A stretch of 64,000 nt of DNA from Pycnococcus provasolii (Eukaryota; Chlorophyta; Pseudoscourfieldiophyceae; Pseudoscourfieldiales; Pycnococcaceae). Below the pieces are notes generated by a model that was given only the letters and a program-made list of their open reading frames with translations, did not search any database and had not been told where the DNA came from. The DNA lies in the NCBI GenBank assembly GCA_938743325.2, contig OW568891.1:1-64000 (forward strand), given 5' to 3'. The translations under genes and the position numbers were made by a program. How positions within the stretch are numbered: position 1 is the stretch's first letter; each line of letters opens with the position of its first letter. Of the stretch, positions 1 to 8,407 are shown piece after piece.

Positions 1-359
1 GTGGTGCGAACGACGACACCCCGAAAACTGCCTGTGCAAGCTGCCACCACTAAGAAAAGAAATACGAATAGGAAAACGCGCCCGTACTGAAACCACCTCC
101 ACTGAGGCCGCAGGGATGAAATGCAAGTTCCTTGAAACGTTCGTGAACTTGTATTATTAAGCTTAAGAGAGCAGAAGGAGAAGGAAGCAGAAGCAGAAGA
201 AGGAGTCCCGAACGCTGAGTCAACCACGTCCACTGCCGCCACCACGAAGGAGTCCACCTGGTGAGGACTTGCACGCAGCACACGCAGCACACGCAGCACA
301 CGCAGCACTTGGAGCACACGCCACCGCCACTGTTGTAAAATACTGTACAAGACAGGTTG
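1..359. other. Non-telomeric DNA outside the telomeric array
   Basis: No credible gene. It holds a purine-rich stretch (about 165-205) and a 9-bp minisatellite, CACGCAGCA repeated about four times at 272-308. It lies on the side of the CCCTAA array where the chromosome end would be expected if this were a normal telomere, so either the array is interstitial or extra DNA lies beyond it. Confidence 0.5.
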
Positions 360-767
360 CTAACCCTAACCCTAACCCTAACCCTAACCCTAACCCTAAC
401 CCTAACCCTAACCCTAACCCTAACCCTAACCCTAACCCTAACCCTAACCCTAACCCTAACCCTAACCCTAACCCTAACCCTAACCCTAACCCTAACCCTA
501 ACCCTAACCCTAACCCTAACCCTAACCCTAACCCTAACCCTAACCCTAACCCTAACCCTAACCCTAACCCTAACCCTAACCCTAACCCTAACCCTAACCC
601 TAACCCTAACCCTAACCCTAATCGTAACCCTAACCCTAACCCTAACCCTACCAATCGTAACCCTAACCCTACCAATGGTAACCCTAACCCTAACCCTAAC
701 CCTACCAATCGTAACCCTAACCCTAACCCTAACCCTAATGGTAACCCTAACCCTAACCCTAACCCCA
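360..767. repeat. Telomeric CCCTAA (TTAGGG) array
   Basis: About 68 tandem CCCTAA units. The array is perfect at the left (360-620) and decays rightwards into variants such as CCCTACCAATCGTAA between 620 and 767. C-strand repeat reading left to right, pure distally and degenerate proximally, is what a left chromosome end looks like when the inner units no longer receive telomerase correction. TTAGGG-type repeats occur in many algae as well as animals and fungi, so the motif alone does not identify the organism. Confidence 0.95.
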
Positions 768-784
768 ATTGCCAGGCTGGCAGT
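767..784. repeat. Telomere-junction motif, copy 1
   Basis: An 18-bp motif (AATTGCCAGGCTGGCAGT) directly follows the telomeric array here and again follows the interstitial telomeric tract at 5793-5810. It contains the near-palindrome TGCCAGGCTGGCA. The repeated junction shows that both tracts derive from the same subtelomeric arrangement. Confidence 0.6.
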
Positions 785-960
785 GGATGGTGAAAGGTGA
801 ATGGTCATTTACTCATTTTCAGGATCATCTCTCATTTGTTGCTATTGCGGACGCTGCTGGCGCTGCGAGCGGCAACACAACTGCTGAAGTCCCTGAGGCA
901 GACGCATGCTCGCGCGGCGGCCGCCGTGATTCCGCGGTATTACTACGTCGAGGATCATGA

Positions 961-1088
961 ATGAACAACATCTTGTCCTATAACCTCAAGGTCAAACCAC
1001 TCTCCCTTAAGGTCGCATCCCCCCTCCATGTAGGTTTCATGTTCGAAGATGTTGTTACATGGAGCTTACATGAGTCTCACCAACAAGG
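961..1088. repeat. Subtelomeric duplication, copy 1
   Basis: About 128 bp matching 5234-5361 without gaps and with few differences, in the same orientation and 4273 bp apart. It begins ATGAACAACATCTTGTC in both copies. A short open frame (961-1164, 67 codons) runs through copy 1, but the sequence looks like a repeat rather than a gene. Confidence 0.75.
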
Positions 1089-1142
1089 GTTAGGCATCGC
1101 CCTCTTTGAGTCAAAGACCAAGAAAGCGCGCATGTTTCACAA

Positions 1143-1350
1143 TCTTTTGTCTCATAAGTCATAACTATCTATCTAGGTGTTCGTTTTTACTGTTGCAGCG
1201 TGCTGGCAATCAGAATCCATCGCATTATTTACGACGTCATGTCGTCGGCCGCACGCACAATTGGATGTTGGCGCTGTGATCCGCACGTTGAATGCTGCTT
1301 TGCAGATAGGGCATCTTTTGTCTCATAACTATCTATCTAGGTGTTCGTTT
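1143..1350. repeat. Pair of short direct repeats ending ATCTATCTAGGTGTTCG
   Basis: Two near-identical stretches of about 35-45 bp (1143-1190 and 1313-1350) share CTTTTGTCTCATAA and CTATCTATCTAGGTGTTCG. Each ends in a pyrimidine-rich run plus TAG, resembling a splice acceptor, but no matching donor could be assigned. They may be a local duplication within the subtelomere. Confidence 0.45.
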
Positions 1351-1651
1351 GACTCGATTTTTCGCTCAAACGGTCGCCCTTGAGGTGTTACGAGACACTA
1401 GGGAGCGAAGCAGCGCACCGCATACGGCGGAGGGGATTCGTCAAGCAGCATGTGCATTGCGACAAATACCGAAGGTGTACGCCGTGCGCGCCGAGGGTGA
1501 GCGGCGGATTCGTGAAGCGGCTACCGTATACCTGTCTGGCGAGGTTGTTCGGTGCGGCCAAGCTGTCGCGATTACGGACAGTGAGTGTATAACTGACTTT
1601 GACGAAGAGGCGTTTCTGAAACGAATGAACGAGCTACTGTCAAGACAATAA
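1349..1651 (+). CDS. Unrecognised ORF without an ATG, possible exon or gene fragment
   Basis: The frame encodes about 100 residues, but it opens with TTG and the only internal Met is close to the C-terminus (MNELLSRQ). The composition is protein-like, not low-complexity, with Ala/Arg-rich helices and an acidic end (ITDFDEEAFLKRMNELL). It begins just after the second acceptor-like repeat at 1313-1350, so it could be a 3' exon. Equally it may be a decayed subtelomeric gene. I do not recognise a family. Confidence 0.2.
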   Translation: MTRFFAQTVALEVLRDTRERSSAPHTAEGIRQAACALRQIPKVYAVRAEGERRIREAATVYLSGEVVRCGQAVAITDSECITDFDEEAFLKRMNELLSRQ

Positions 1652-1843
1652 GTAAGTAAATTAATAAGTACCATTACACTTCAAAAAATTATCTTTCGCT
1701 TGTAAAAAAGTTGCTTCAACTATTTTTTTTTTTACAAAAAAAAAAAAAAAACTTCTCCAAGCGCTCCACTCACTCGTCCCAGTCCTCTTCGTCTTCGTCT
1801 TCGCGTTCCTCTTCCTTTTCTTTTTCCTCTTCCACTTCTTCTT
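1652..1843. other. AT-rich then TTC/TCG-rich spacer
   Basis: Holds a long T run followed by an A run (about 1721-1750) and a Ser-coding TCT/TTC/TCG low-complexity stretch (about 1775-1850). No gene seen. Confidence 0.5.
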
Positions 1844-2092
1844 TCACAACAGCACGTACAAGGTACTTTCGTTTCCGTGCTGGCCGCACGGCCCGTCCAT
1901 GCTAAAGAGTTCGACGTCGTCGTCGAGCACACCCCCCGCAGCCACTACGCTCAACACCTGAACCCCTTTCATGCTCTCGTACGCTCTCGCAGCGTCGCGC
2001 ACCTTTGCCCCATAAGGCAACCAAACTTGAGTGTCAGAGTTTGCGCGCAGACTCTTGACGTGAACACCATAAAAACTCAAGGTAATGTCCAT
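1844..2092 (-). CDS. Small unrecognised protein, about 82 aa
   Basis: The frame is open further upstream to a GTG at 2239, but that part is translated minisatellite. The ATG at 2092 gives MDITLSFYGVHVKSL and a compact 82-residue protein of alternating short strands and one helix (RDAARAYESMKG), ending ESTLYVLL. Size and pattern would suit a small beta-grasp-like fold, but this is a guess from composition. No family recognised. It is the leftmost of three unrecognised ORFs (1844-2092, 2947-4026, 4082-4588) set among repeats. Confidence 0.3.
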   Translation of the reverse strand: MDITLSFYGVHVKSLRANSDTQVWLPYGAKVRDAARAYESMKGVQVLSVVAAGGVLDDDVELFSMDGPCGQHGNESTLYVLL

Positions 2093-2170
2093 TATTGAAA
2101 TGCCGAAGTTGGAATGAGTAACAACCCACTTACAAACCGCCCGAAACCTGCCCTCCCGACACAAAACAAA

Positions 2171-2222
2171 CCACTCGGGCGTGGTCGGGCAGTCGGGCGT
2201 GTTCGGGCGTGGTCGGGCAGGT
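2171..2222. repeat. CGGGCGTGGT minisatellite, copy 1
   Basis: Imperfect tandem repeats of about 10 bp (TCGGGCGTGG, TCGGGCAG) in the same orientation as the longer array at 4724-4790. The two arrays bracket the unrecognised ORFs at 2947-4588. Confidence 0.7.
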
Positions 2223-2347
2223 CTCTCCCTTCTCCACACATTCTCTCCCTTCTCCGCTCACCAACAACATCGTATCTCCTCTCTTTTTCCCCGTTACTAA
2301 TCGAGTAGAGGGGGGGTTCAAGTCAGTAGTACTCCCCCGTTAAGTAC

Positions 2348-2595
2348 TACCAAGGGGAGATAACATGGGGAGGCAAGCTCCCAACCCCTCCGTTATGGCT
2401 CTTCCAGGGCCGCCCCAGATTCGGGGTTCCACCTGTTGGAGAGTAAAACTTGTACATGGATGCAAGGCCGGAATAGAATGGTCTGCCAGGGGCCCCAGGC
2501 AGAGTGCCCCAGGCCCGCGGCCCCTGACTCCTCACTCTCCAACAGGTGGAACCCCGAAAAGGGAGCTTGCCTCCCCATGTTATCTCCCCTTGGTA
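2348..2595. repeat. Foldback (MITE-like) inverted-repeat element
   Basis: The two ends are inverted copies of each other. 2348-2382 pairs perfectly with 2561-2595 (35 bp, outer end TACCAAGGGGAGATAACATG). 2421-2444 pairs perfectly with 2534-2557 (24 bp). The left arm carries an extra 38 bp between the paired blocks, and the core (2445-2533) has no ORF. No clear target-site duplication was found, since the flanks are themselves TAC/CTA-rich. The outer motif ACCAAGGGGAGATA recurs once more at 4652-4665. Likely a non-autonomous DNA element or a transcript hairpin. Confidence 0.65.
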
Positions 2596-2946
2596 CTACT
2601 ACCAGCTCCAGACCGAAATGGTCGAGCCCGACTCCTTTGATCGAGTCGAAGCCCCCCCCGCTTCCTCCTCCCGGCAACCCGGATCCCTCTCATGAATCGC
2701 AGGGCGAAGCCTGCAACGGGCACTCTATAATAGTTAGACTAGTCTATGCAAAGTGCACTACAGTATGCCTTGCCAGAGTGGCGAGGGGGGAGGCTGAAAA
2801 AAAAATCAAAAGGGGGGGGGCCTGTTTCACTACCCGGGTAACCTTTACCTTTAGACGCCACACGTTCGGCTGACTCTCCTAAGGGTACACGACACGACAC
2901 AGCCATCGACATCTGAAATCCGACACATCGTTAACTCGTGTAGGGT
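2596..2946. other. Intergenic, nothing recognised
   Basis: Contains homopolymer runs (A8 at about 2796, G9 near 2812-2820) and short frames only. Confidence 0.4.
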
Positions 2947-4026
2947 ATGAGGTGTGAACCATCTTCAATGACAAAACGGCACCACCACGCGCGGAATGAT
3001 GATGACGTCCTAGAGGACGCAGCGTTGCTAAGTGCACTCGCGTTACCTCCTGAAGGTAGCGCAGGCCGTGACCACCCGACTGTTTCAAGACCTCCCGTAA
3101 ATCCCGGACAAAAGGCTGGTCAGGTGCGGAAGCGTAAGACAACGCAACACGCCGCTGGGGTGCTGAAAACTCACGCTGACTTGCCTTTCCATGACGTGGA
3201 GAACCTTGTGCAAGCGTTGAGGCTGAGGAGACAATCGACGAATGCAAACACATCACCTCTTACCAGCACCCAGCTCACCATAGCCGGTGCCTTCGCGGCT
3301 GTGGCGCGGGAGTGCGCTCACACCCTTCGCATGCCGCAACGACCTGGCCCGACTCCAAAAGATGTGTACGCACCACGTGTTTCAGCGCTCAGTGTGATCG
3401 AGGGCGAGGTGGGAAAAGTTAATTGCGGCGCTCCTAGGCACGCGTCTTTGAATACCACGTGCAAGGAGGACGTGTACGTGGTTTTTGTTGCTAGCACAGA
3501 CGGAACCTCGCCGCCACTTGTGCTATTAGACGAAGATAAAAGCGATGTGAACATCAAAGAGGAGCTCGCGGATTTCCTTCCAGCTGAGCGGGTAGGTGGC
3601 ATCGTCGAACAGTGCAAAGGTCGAGGATACGACCCGTTAATCATCCTGCCTCTTGCAAGGCTGTTTTCGCTTATGCGACCTGCTTGCGAGGGGAAAATGT
3701 CGCGCGGCGACGTCCTCGTAGTGCGCGGCGACATTATCACGGTACCAAGGAATACATCTCCTCTGATATCATTCACGCTCCGTTACTATGCGAAGGAAAG
3801 TGTAGGTTCAGATGAGCGTTCAAGCATATTTTTTTCCGAACAAACGGGCATTCGCACCGAATACGTGTACCCTTGCACGGTTCTTTCTGACATTATGAAC
3901 GGGCACGTCATGGTGGACCAGTACATGGGACTGTACAACTTGTACTGGGACAGTCAAATCGGACCAAAATCCCAGCCGGTAGTTATTTTTGCCGACGCGC
4001 AGACACCGTGTAGTAGGGTTGTATGA
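2947..4026 (+). CDS. Unrecognised 359-aa protein in the subtelomere
   Basis: ATG-initiated frame of 359 residues with normal amino-acid composition. The N-terminal 90 residues are polar and probably disordered, with basic (KRHHHAR, VRKRK) and acidic (NDDDVLEDA) patches. The rest (about 95-359) looks like a globular mixed alpha/beta domain with strands such as DVYVVFVAST, PLVLLDED and DVLVVRGDIITV, and ends in an aromatic-rich segment (YMGLYNLYWDSQIG). No signal peptide, membrane span or catalytic motif is evident, and I do not recognise the family. It is convergent with the ORF at 4082-4588 (55 bp apart). Both lie between the two CGGGCGTGGT minisatellites, which suggests a cassette or element, but no transposase, polymerase or capsid motif is visible. 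Confidence 0.45.
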   Translation: MRCEPSSMTKRHHHARNDDDVLEDAALLSALALPPEGSAGRDHPTVSRPPVNPGQKAGQVRKRKTTQHAAGVLKTHADLPFHDVENLVQALRLRRQSTNANTSPLTSTQLTIAGAFAAVARECAHTLRMPQRPGPTPKDVYAPRVSALSVIEGEVGKVNCGAPRHASLNTTCKEDVYVVFVASTDGTSPPLVLLDEDKSDVNIKEELADFLPAERVGGIVEQCKGRGYDPLIILPLARLFSLMRPACEGKMSRGDVLVVRGDIITVPRNTSPLISFTLRYYAKESVGSDERSSIFFSEQTGIRTEYVYPCTVLSDIMNGHVMVDQYMGLYNLYWDSQIGPKSQPVVIFADAQTPCSRVV

Positions 4027-4081
4027 TTTAAGTTGAAAGTAACCAGATTTCGTATGACAAACACGTACGTGACATCCACCG

Positions 4082-4588
4082 TCATCTTTCCCCGACGTTT
4101 TTGTTCACCGGAACCCACACGAACGGAGGGTCGAAGAGTTTGTACGCCTCAGCGGCACACACGACCGTCTCGTGACGTGAAACCTCGTCTAGCACCTTCA
4201 CACTTGGACGGTAGTCCGAGTGGTCAAAGAATAGCTCGGTTATTCGGCGACTCGTGCCACAGCGGACGTCGATAGGTGCCCTCCCTAGCAGCTTGTAGAA
4301 GTCAAGACGCGTGGGCACTTGCGACAAAGATAGCAGTGTTTCCTCGTCGATGGTGAGCCGGTGGTATGCGTCCGGGTGTGCCTCGCCGCGAGTAGTCGCC
4401 TCGAGCTTCAGAGCCTTCCTTCGCGCCGACTTGGCGCCAGTCTTGCAAAGTTTTCTTCCATGTGCCACCGCGGCTGCTATCATCACGGCTAGCATGCGTG
4501 GGATATGATTTATACCAAGAGCCCTGCGCACGACGAGAAATGCGACTAGCAACGCACGTCGAGCATCGAGCGTCGACGCGTCAAGCAT
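4082..4588 (-). CDS. Unrecognised 168-aa protein in the subtelomere
   Basis: ATG at 4588. The N-terminus (about 1-40) has a hydrophobic stretch rich in Ala, Leu, Val and Arg (ALLVAFLVVRRALG, MLAVMIAAAVAHG) that could be a membrane or targeting segment. A basic linker (KTGAKSARRKALK) follows, then a globular C-terminal half with an H-E-V-V-C-A-A-E-A-Y-like helix. No family recognised. It is convergent with the 359-aa ORF on its left. The composition is coding-like, but no homologue comes to mind, so it may be lineage-specific. Confidence 0.35.
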   Translation of the reverse strand: MLDASTLDARRALLVAFLVVRRALGINHIPRMLAVMIAAAVAHGRKLCKTGAKSARRKALKLEATTRGEAHPDAYHRLTIDEETLLSLSQVPTRLDFYKLLGRAPIDVRCGTSRRITELFFDHSDYRPSVKVLDEVSRHETVVCAAEAYKLFDPPFVWVPVNKNVGER

Positions 4589-4700
4589 TACCTAGGAAAC
4601 TCGGGAGGGGGGGGGCGAGGGGGGACCTCCCCCCTCGCCCCCGGGGCTTAAACCAAGGGGAGATACGCCTAACCTCCCTAAAGGCACAGTACGAGCCCGA
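4589..4700. repeat. G/C hairpin and third copy of the foldback end motif
   Basis: An inverted repeat of GGGGGCGAGGGGGG with CCCCCCTCGCCCCC around 4605-4642 forms a strong GC hairpin. Ten bases later ACCAAGGGGAGATA (4652-4665) repeats the outer end of the foldback element at 2348 in the same orientation. Confidence 0.5.
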
Positions 4701-4723
4701 CCTAACAACCCCCCTTTAGCAAC

Positions 4724-4790
4724 CCACTCGGGCACTCGGGCGTGGTCGGGCACTCGGGCGTGGTCGGGCGTGGTCGGGTAGTCGGTAGGA
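4724..4790. repeat. CGGGCGTGGT minisatellite, copy 2
   Basis: Tandem CACTCGGGCGTGGTCGGG-type units, the same family and orientation as 2171-2222. Confidence 0.7.
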
Positions 4791-5572
4791 CGGGATCAAC
4801 GGTGCTTTTGTACTCGGGAAATCGGGACAAGGTTTTGGCCCGGGACAAGGTTTTGTCAGCCCCCTTCCTACCCAGACGCATTTCGCCACAACAGAGCCAT
4901 GGCCCATGGACCCGCTCGCGCAGGGCACCGGTCCCCAAACGTTAGGGCACCGGTCCCAATTCTGGAAGAGGTCCCCGGGCTCGGGAAAGAGCTTTTTTTT
5001 TTTCTGTTTGTGCAAAGAGGAATTCCTCTTTGTAGGACCTCTTTCTTGCCGTTGTATTCCTCCGTTATGAAATCGGTCAGGTTGGTTGGGGACAACATCC
5101 CGGCGCCATGGCGTCGTCGCCGGCGGTGGTGGCGCGCGTAGTGGCGCAGTCTGAGGTGTATGGCTGGTGGGCAGGCTCACAGGCTGACAGGTGGGGGACT
5201 GGTTGACCTCATGTAAGTTGACCTTGTAACATCATGAACAACATCTTGTCTTATAACCTTAAGGTCAACCCACTCTCCCTTAAGGTCGCATCCCCCCTCC
5301 GTGTTGGTTTCATGTTCGAATGTGTTGTTACATGGAGCTTACAAGAGTCTAACCAGCAAGGCATAAGCCAGCCGCGTAGCCAGTGAGCCAGCCATACGAC
5401 GCAGACTGCGCTACAACGGGTGCCGGGACCGCCGGCGACAACGCCATGGTATTGGCATGTCGGTCAAAGAGGGCATGTCGTACCTCCTCCCTGGTCGAGA
5501 CAAACAGGACAACGACCTGGGATACGTCGTAGGTGCACAAATGCATGACTCTTGGGGGTTTGCTGGCTGCCA
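4791..5572. other. Subtelomeric spacer including duplication copy 2
   Basis: No supported gene. 4922-4960 carries two GGGCACCGGTCCC palindromic units. A T-run followed by a nearly palindromic AAAGAGGAATTCCTCTTT lies at about 5013-5032. The segment at 5234-5361 is the second copy of the 961-1088 subtelomeric duplication. Short frames in the region are not convincing. Confidence 0.5.
5234..5361. repeat. Subtelomeric duplication, copy 2
   Basis: Gap-free match to 961-1088 with a handful of base differences, for example CCTATAACCTC against CTTATAACCTT. Same orientation, 4273 bp away. Confidence 0.75.
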
Positions 5573-5785
5573 GGGTTAGGTCTAACCCTCCCCGGGGTTA
5601 GGTCTAACCCTCCCCGGGGTTAGGTCTAACCCTAACCCTAACCAAAAAGCTAACCCCAAAGCTAACCCTGACCCTAACCCTAACCCTAACCCTGACCCTA
5701 ACCCTAACCCTAACCCTGACCCTAACCCTAACCCTAACCCTGAAATGTTATGCTAAGGGGGGTCCGGGTATTGTAACCCTAATTG
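5573..5785. repeat. Interstitial telomeric tract with head-to-head junctions
   Basis: The left part repeats GGGTTAGGTCTAACCCTCCC about 2.5 times. Each unit joins a G-strand and a C-strand telomere motif into a near-palindrome (GGTTAGGTCTAACC). The right part is degenerate CCCTAACCCTGA in one orientation, then CCCTAATTGTAA variants leading into the 18-bp junction motif at 5793-5810 shared with 767-784. This looks like a relic of telomere fusion or repair at an older chromosome end. Confidence 0.8.
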
Positions 5786-5792
5786 TAACCCT

Positions 5793-5810
5793 AATTGCCA
5801 GGCTGGCAGT
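5793..5810. repeat. Telomere-junction motif, copy 2
   Basis: Identical 18-bp copy of the motif at 767-784, again immediately inside telomere-like repeats. Confidence 0.6.
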
Positions 5811-6062
5811 TTGACCCACATATTGAAAAAAAAAAATCGCCTTCGGTATGCGGAGGACCGTCGGCCAGCGTCGTGCAGAACGAAGCCAATAACAACAGCC
5901 ATTTTTTAGGCAGTTAGGTTTGATTCGACGTCCACGGTACATTCATGATTTATCTTACGTCTTGGTCGGTTGAAATGATAAACTCCCCGTCGGACGAAAC
6001 GCCCCCGACCTAAACTTCCCGTCGGACGGAACGCCCCCGACCTAAACTCCCGTCGGCTCGGA

Positions 6063-6362
6063 CCTACCGGGTACCGGAAACATTTCTTCCCCGGGGAAGC
6101 TTTACTCTCCCACGGGATGGGACGGAACGACCCGACCCGAACCCCTTCGGGTCTACCGGGTACCGGAAACATTCCTTCCCCGGGGAAGCTTTTCTCTCCC
6201 ACGGGATGGGACGGAACGACCCGACCCGAACCCCTTCGGGTCTACCGGGTACCGGAAACATTCCTTCCCCGGGGAAGCTTTTCTTTCCCACGGGATGGGA
6301 CGGAACGACCCGACCCGAACCCCTTCGGACCTACGGGAAACCTTTCTTCCCCGGGGAAGCAT
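6063..6362. repeat. 89-bp tandem repeat, about 3.4 copies
   Basis: Units start near 6063, 6152, 6241 and 6330. Each contains CTACCGGGTACCGGAAACAT, CTTCCCCGGGGAAGC and CACGGGATGGGACGGAACGA. The first two sub-motifs are themselves palindromic (ACCGGGTACCGG, CTTCCCCGGGGAAG). A degenerate piece of the same unit (GGACCTACCGGATACATTCC) reappears at about 6643-6663, inside the end of the ORF at 6390-6689. Confidence 0.85.
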
Positions 6363-6389
6363 TTTGTTTCTCTCCGGGCACGCGTGGCC

Positions 6390-6689
6390 ATGGGGGAGAG
6401 AGGACAACAAAAAAGGGAGCGTGACAAGTTGCGCAAGCGTAAAGAGAGAGAAGAGCTCACTCAAGAGCAACGCGAAAAACTCCAAGAAAAAGACCGAAAA
6501 AGAAAACAAAAAAAAAAGTATGGAAATCCGCCGCCACCGCCGCCACCCGCCGCCACCGCCGCCCCCGACGCCACCGCCATCACCGCTGCCCGCCCGCCAC
6601 CGCCGCTACCACCGCCGCCACCGCCGGATGAACTGACCCTTTGGGACCTACCGGATACATTCCTTCCCCTGTTATTCGACAAGCAGTGA
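6390..6689 (+). CDS. Low-complexity basic/proline-rich ORF, doubtful
   Basis: ATG at 6390 gives 99 residues: a charged Arg/Lys/Glu helix (QQKRERDKLRKRKEREEL and onward), then Pro/Ala runs, then a tail ELTLWDLPDTFLPLLF that is translated from a degenerate copy of the upstream 89-bp repeat. The frame is also open upstream through the tandem repeat. Composition bias and repeat-derived ends make a real gene unlikely but not impossible. Confidence 0.2.
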   Translation: MGERGQQKRERDKLRKRKEREELTQEQREKLQEKDRKRKQKKKYGNPPPPPPPAATAAPDATAITAARPPPPLPPPPPPDELTLWDLPDTFLPLLFDKQ

Positions 6690-6965
6690 GAATTTACTCT
6701 GGAGGCACGAGCACTGAAATCTAAAGTTTTTTGATGGATGCACATGTTGTAAGCTTGATCAGTAAAGATGAAGTGTGTGTGTTCCGCACGAAACGATTGG
6801 TTCAATGAGGGAAGGGGTCGGGCGATGAATTAATCAACAAACACATTGATTGTAAACAGCCGAAAACAAAAAATGCGCTTTTGCCAACAAAAGTTGCTTC
6901 GTTCCTAAGACGAGGGGAGGAGGAAAAAAAAACAAGTTACACTAACTGCCAAATGTTTAGGTTCC

Positions 6966-8192
6966 TCAGCAACAGCTTCCTCCGGAGGCGGATGGCGCGG
7001 CGGCGGCGGCAGGCGACGCCGGAGAAGCCACGGGCGACGGCCCGCAGTCGAATAACCCAAAGTGCGTTGTGCGATCTCCTCGCACTTCGAAGTGTTTGGA
7101 CAGCCAGCTCACGCCGTTCTCACCAACCATTGCGGCGGTGTTTCCGCAAACGAGCATCGGCTTACCCGTCTCAAAGAGGTGGTGGTCGTCGAGTGCATAG
7201 TTGTGCGCGTGACCGGGCAGCGTTCCCTTGTACGTCGCAACTTGGCCGTAGTCTTCGCAGAGCGTTTCCATGAGCCCGGGCAGCTTGAAGAGGCGATAGG
7301 TGAGGCTATAGAACTTCGCGTTGCCCGTAATCTCCTTCAGCTCCGGATCGTGGATTTCAATCTCGTGTCCCTCAAGAATGCGAGCGTCAAGGAACCCAGC
7401 CTGCGCACAAAGCCTTTTGAAGTCCTCGATGTACAAAGCGCCTGCAAGGCACTCGCCGTAGAGCACCTCGTGCTCGCGCACGTGCTGCGGAAGGCGACGG
7501 TCGCAGTACACGTCCGAGAAGTAGAACTCGCCTCCGTCCGCAAGCACGCGGTACGCCTCACGGAGAACGCGCTCCTTGTCTGGGCTCAAGTTGATGACGC
7601 AGTTGCTTATGATGAGGTCGACGCTGTTGTCCTCGATGCCTGCATCGTCGAGGTACTCAATCTGACCTTTCACAAACTTCACGTTCGATGAGGAGTACCC
7701 GAGCGTATCTTGCGTGTAATCGTCGACGTACTTTCTCGCCACGTCGAGCTGTGCATCTGTCATGTCCACACCCGTCACGCTTCCCTCAGGTCCCACGAGC
7801 GCCGCGGCGACGTAGCAGTCTCGTCCGGAACCCGATCCGAGGTCAAGCACACGAAGTCCGTCAATGCCAGCAGGCAAGGGCGAGCCGCAGCCGTAGTACT
7901 TCGCCTTGACTTCGTCGGGCACTCGGGAGAGCGCCTCCTTCAGGATCGTGGGGAGAGCGTTTGGTGTGCAGCACGCGGACGTTTTCAGGTCGGATGAGTC
8001 GCTGAGCGTCTCACCGTAGTACCGCGACACCTCCGACCTGACCGTCTGGTCGTCCTTCGAGAGCGGTCGCGCATTCATGAGGTCGGACAAGGCTGACGCC
8101 TGCGCGCACACGCCTCGGCGTGCTTTCAGTGCGTGCGTGCGGACCTGTCGCGGACCTGCCGTCTTCAAGCTGAAGGCTGCAGAGGCCATCAT
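6966..8192 (-). CDS. arsM: Arsenite S-adenosylmethionine methyltransferase (AS3MT/ArsM family)
   Basis: This family methylates trivalent arsenic using S-adenosylmethionine, giving methylarsenicals. The frame is open to 8324, but only a GTG lies there and the extra part translates telomere-like repeats, so the ATG at 8192 is preferred (408 residues). Residues 1-55 are Arg/Ala/Ser-rich and look like an organelle transit peptide. SAM-binding motif I is DLGSGSGRDC (about 116), followed by GVDMTDAQ. Cysteines expected to bind arsenic in this family are seen in SACC (about 73), YYGCG, SNCV (about 197) and GECLAG (about 246). The tail is Ala/Pro-rich and ends GGSCC, a Cys-pair ending also known in microbial ArsM. 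It is divergent from RRP12, with 215 bp between the starts. Well supported as ArsM; the substrate range is inferred. Confidence 0.93.
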   Translation of the reverse strand: MMASAAFSLKTAGPRQVRTHALKARRGVCAQASALSDLMNARPLSKDDQTVRSEVSRYYGETLSDSSDLKTSACCTPNALPTILKEALSRVPDEVKAKYYGCGSPLPAGIDGLRVLDLGSGSGRDCYVAAALVGPEGSVTGVDMTDAQLDVARKYVDDYTQDTLGYSSSNVKFVKGQIEYLDDAGIEDNSVDLIISNCVINLSPDKERVLREAYRVLADGGEFYFSDVYCDRRLPQHVREHEVLYGECLAGALYIEDFKRLCAQAGFLDARILEGHEIEIHDPELKEITGNAKFYSLTYRLFKLPGLMETLCEDYGQVATYKGTLPGHAHNYALDDHHLFETGKPMLVCGNTAAMVGENGVSWLSKHFEVRGDRTTHFGLFDCGPSPVASPASPAAAAAPSASGGSCC

Positions 8193-8260
8193 GGCTCGTG
8201 GGTGTTGGGAGTGTGTGGTGTGGAGAGAGAGCAGAGGCCGAGGGGGTGGCCGTGGCGTCG

Positions 8261-8279
8261 CCCTAACCCTAACCCTAAT
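8261..8279 (+). promoter_or_regulatory. Telo-box-like element in the arsM/RRP12 divergent promoter
   Basis: Three consecutive CCCTAA units stand alone in the 215-bp gap between arsM and RRP12, 129 bp before the RRP12 ATG. In plants the telo-box (AAACCCTAA) is a known promoter element of ribosome-biogenesis genes; applying that role here is inference. Confidence 0.4.
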
Positions 8280-8407
8280 CCAAGCATCATACGCCACAGA
8301 TTCCCAGGCTGCAGCCGCCGCCACCTTGCCCCCTCCCCCCCTCGCCCAGTCGCACTACTGGACACTCCCTCACATCACATCACAGCGCATCGCAACCACT
8401 GAGTAGC

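Noticed and set aside
360-767. CRISPR-like regular repeats
   Set aside because: Six-base telomeric units without spacers, in a eukaryotic context.
50-808. Long frames through the telomeric array (Arg-Val, Gly-Leu, Asn-Pro and Leu-Thr repeats)
   Set aside because: They are only translations of CCCTAA units in different frames, with no stop codon possible in three frames; no gene content.
1844-4588. Polinton- or virus-like element for the unrecognised ORFs
   Set aside because: No polymerase, integrase, capsid or ATPase signature is visible and no terminal inverted repeats bracket the block.
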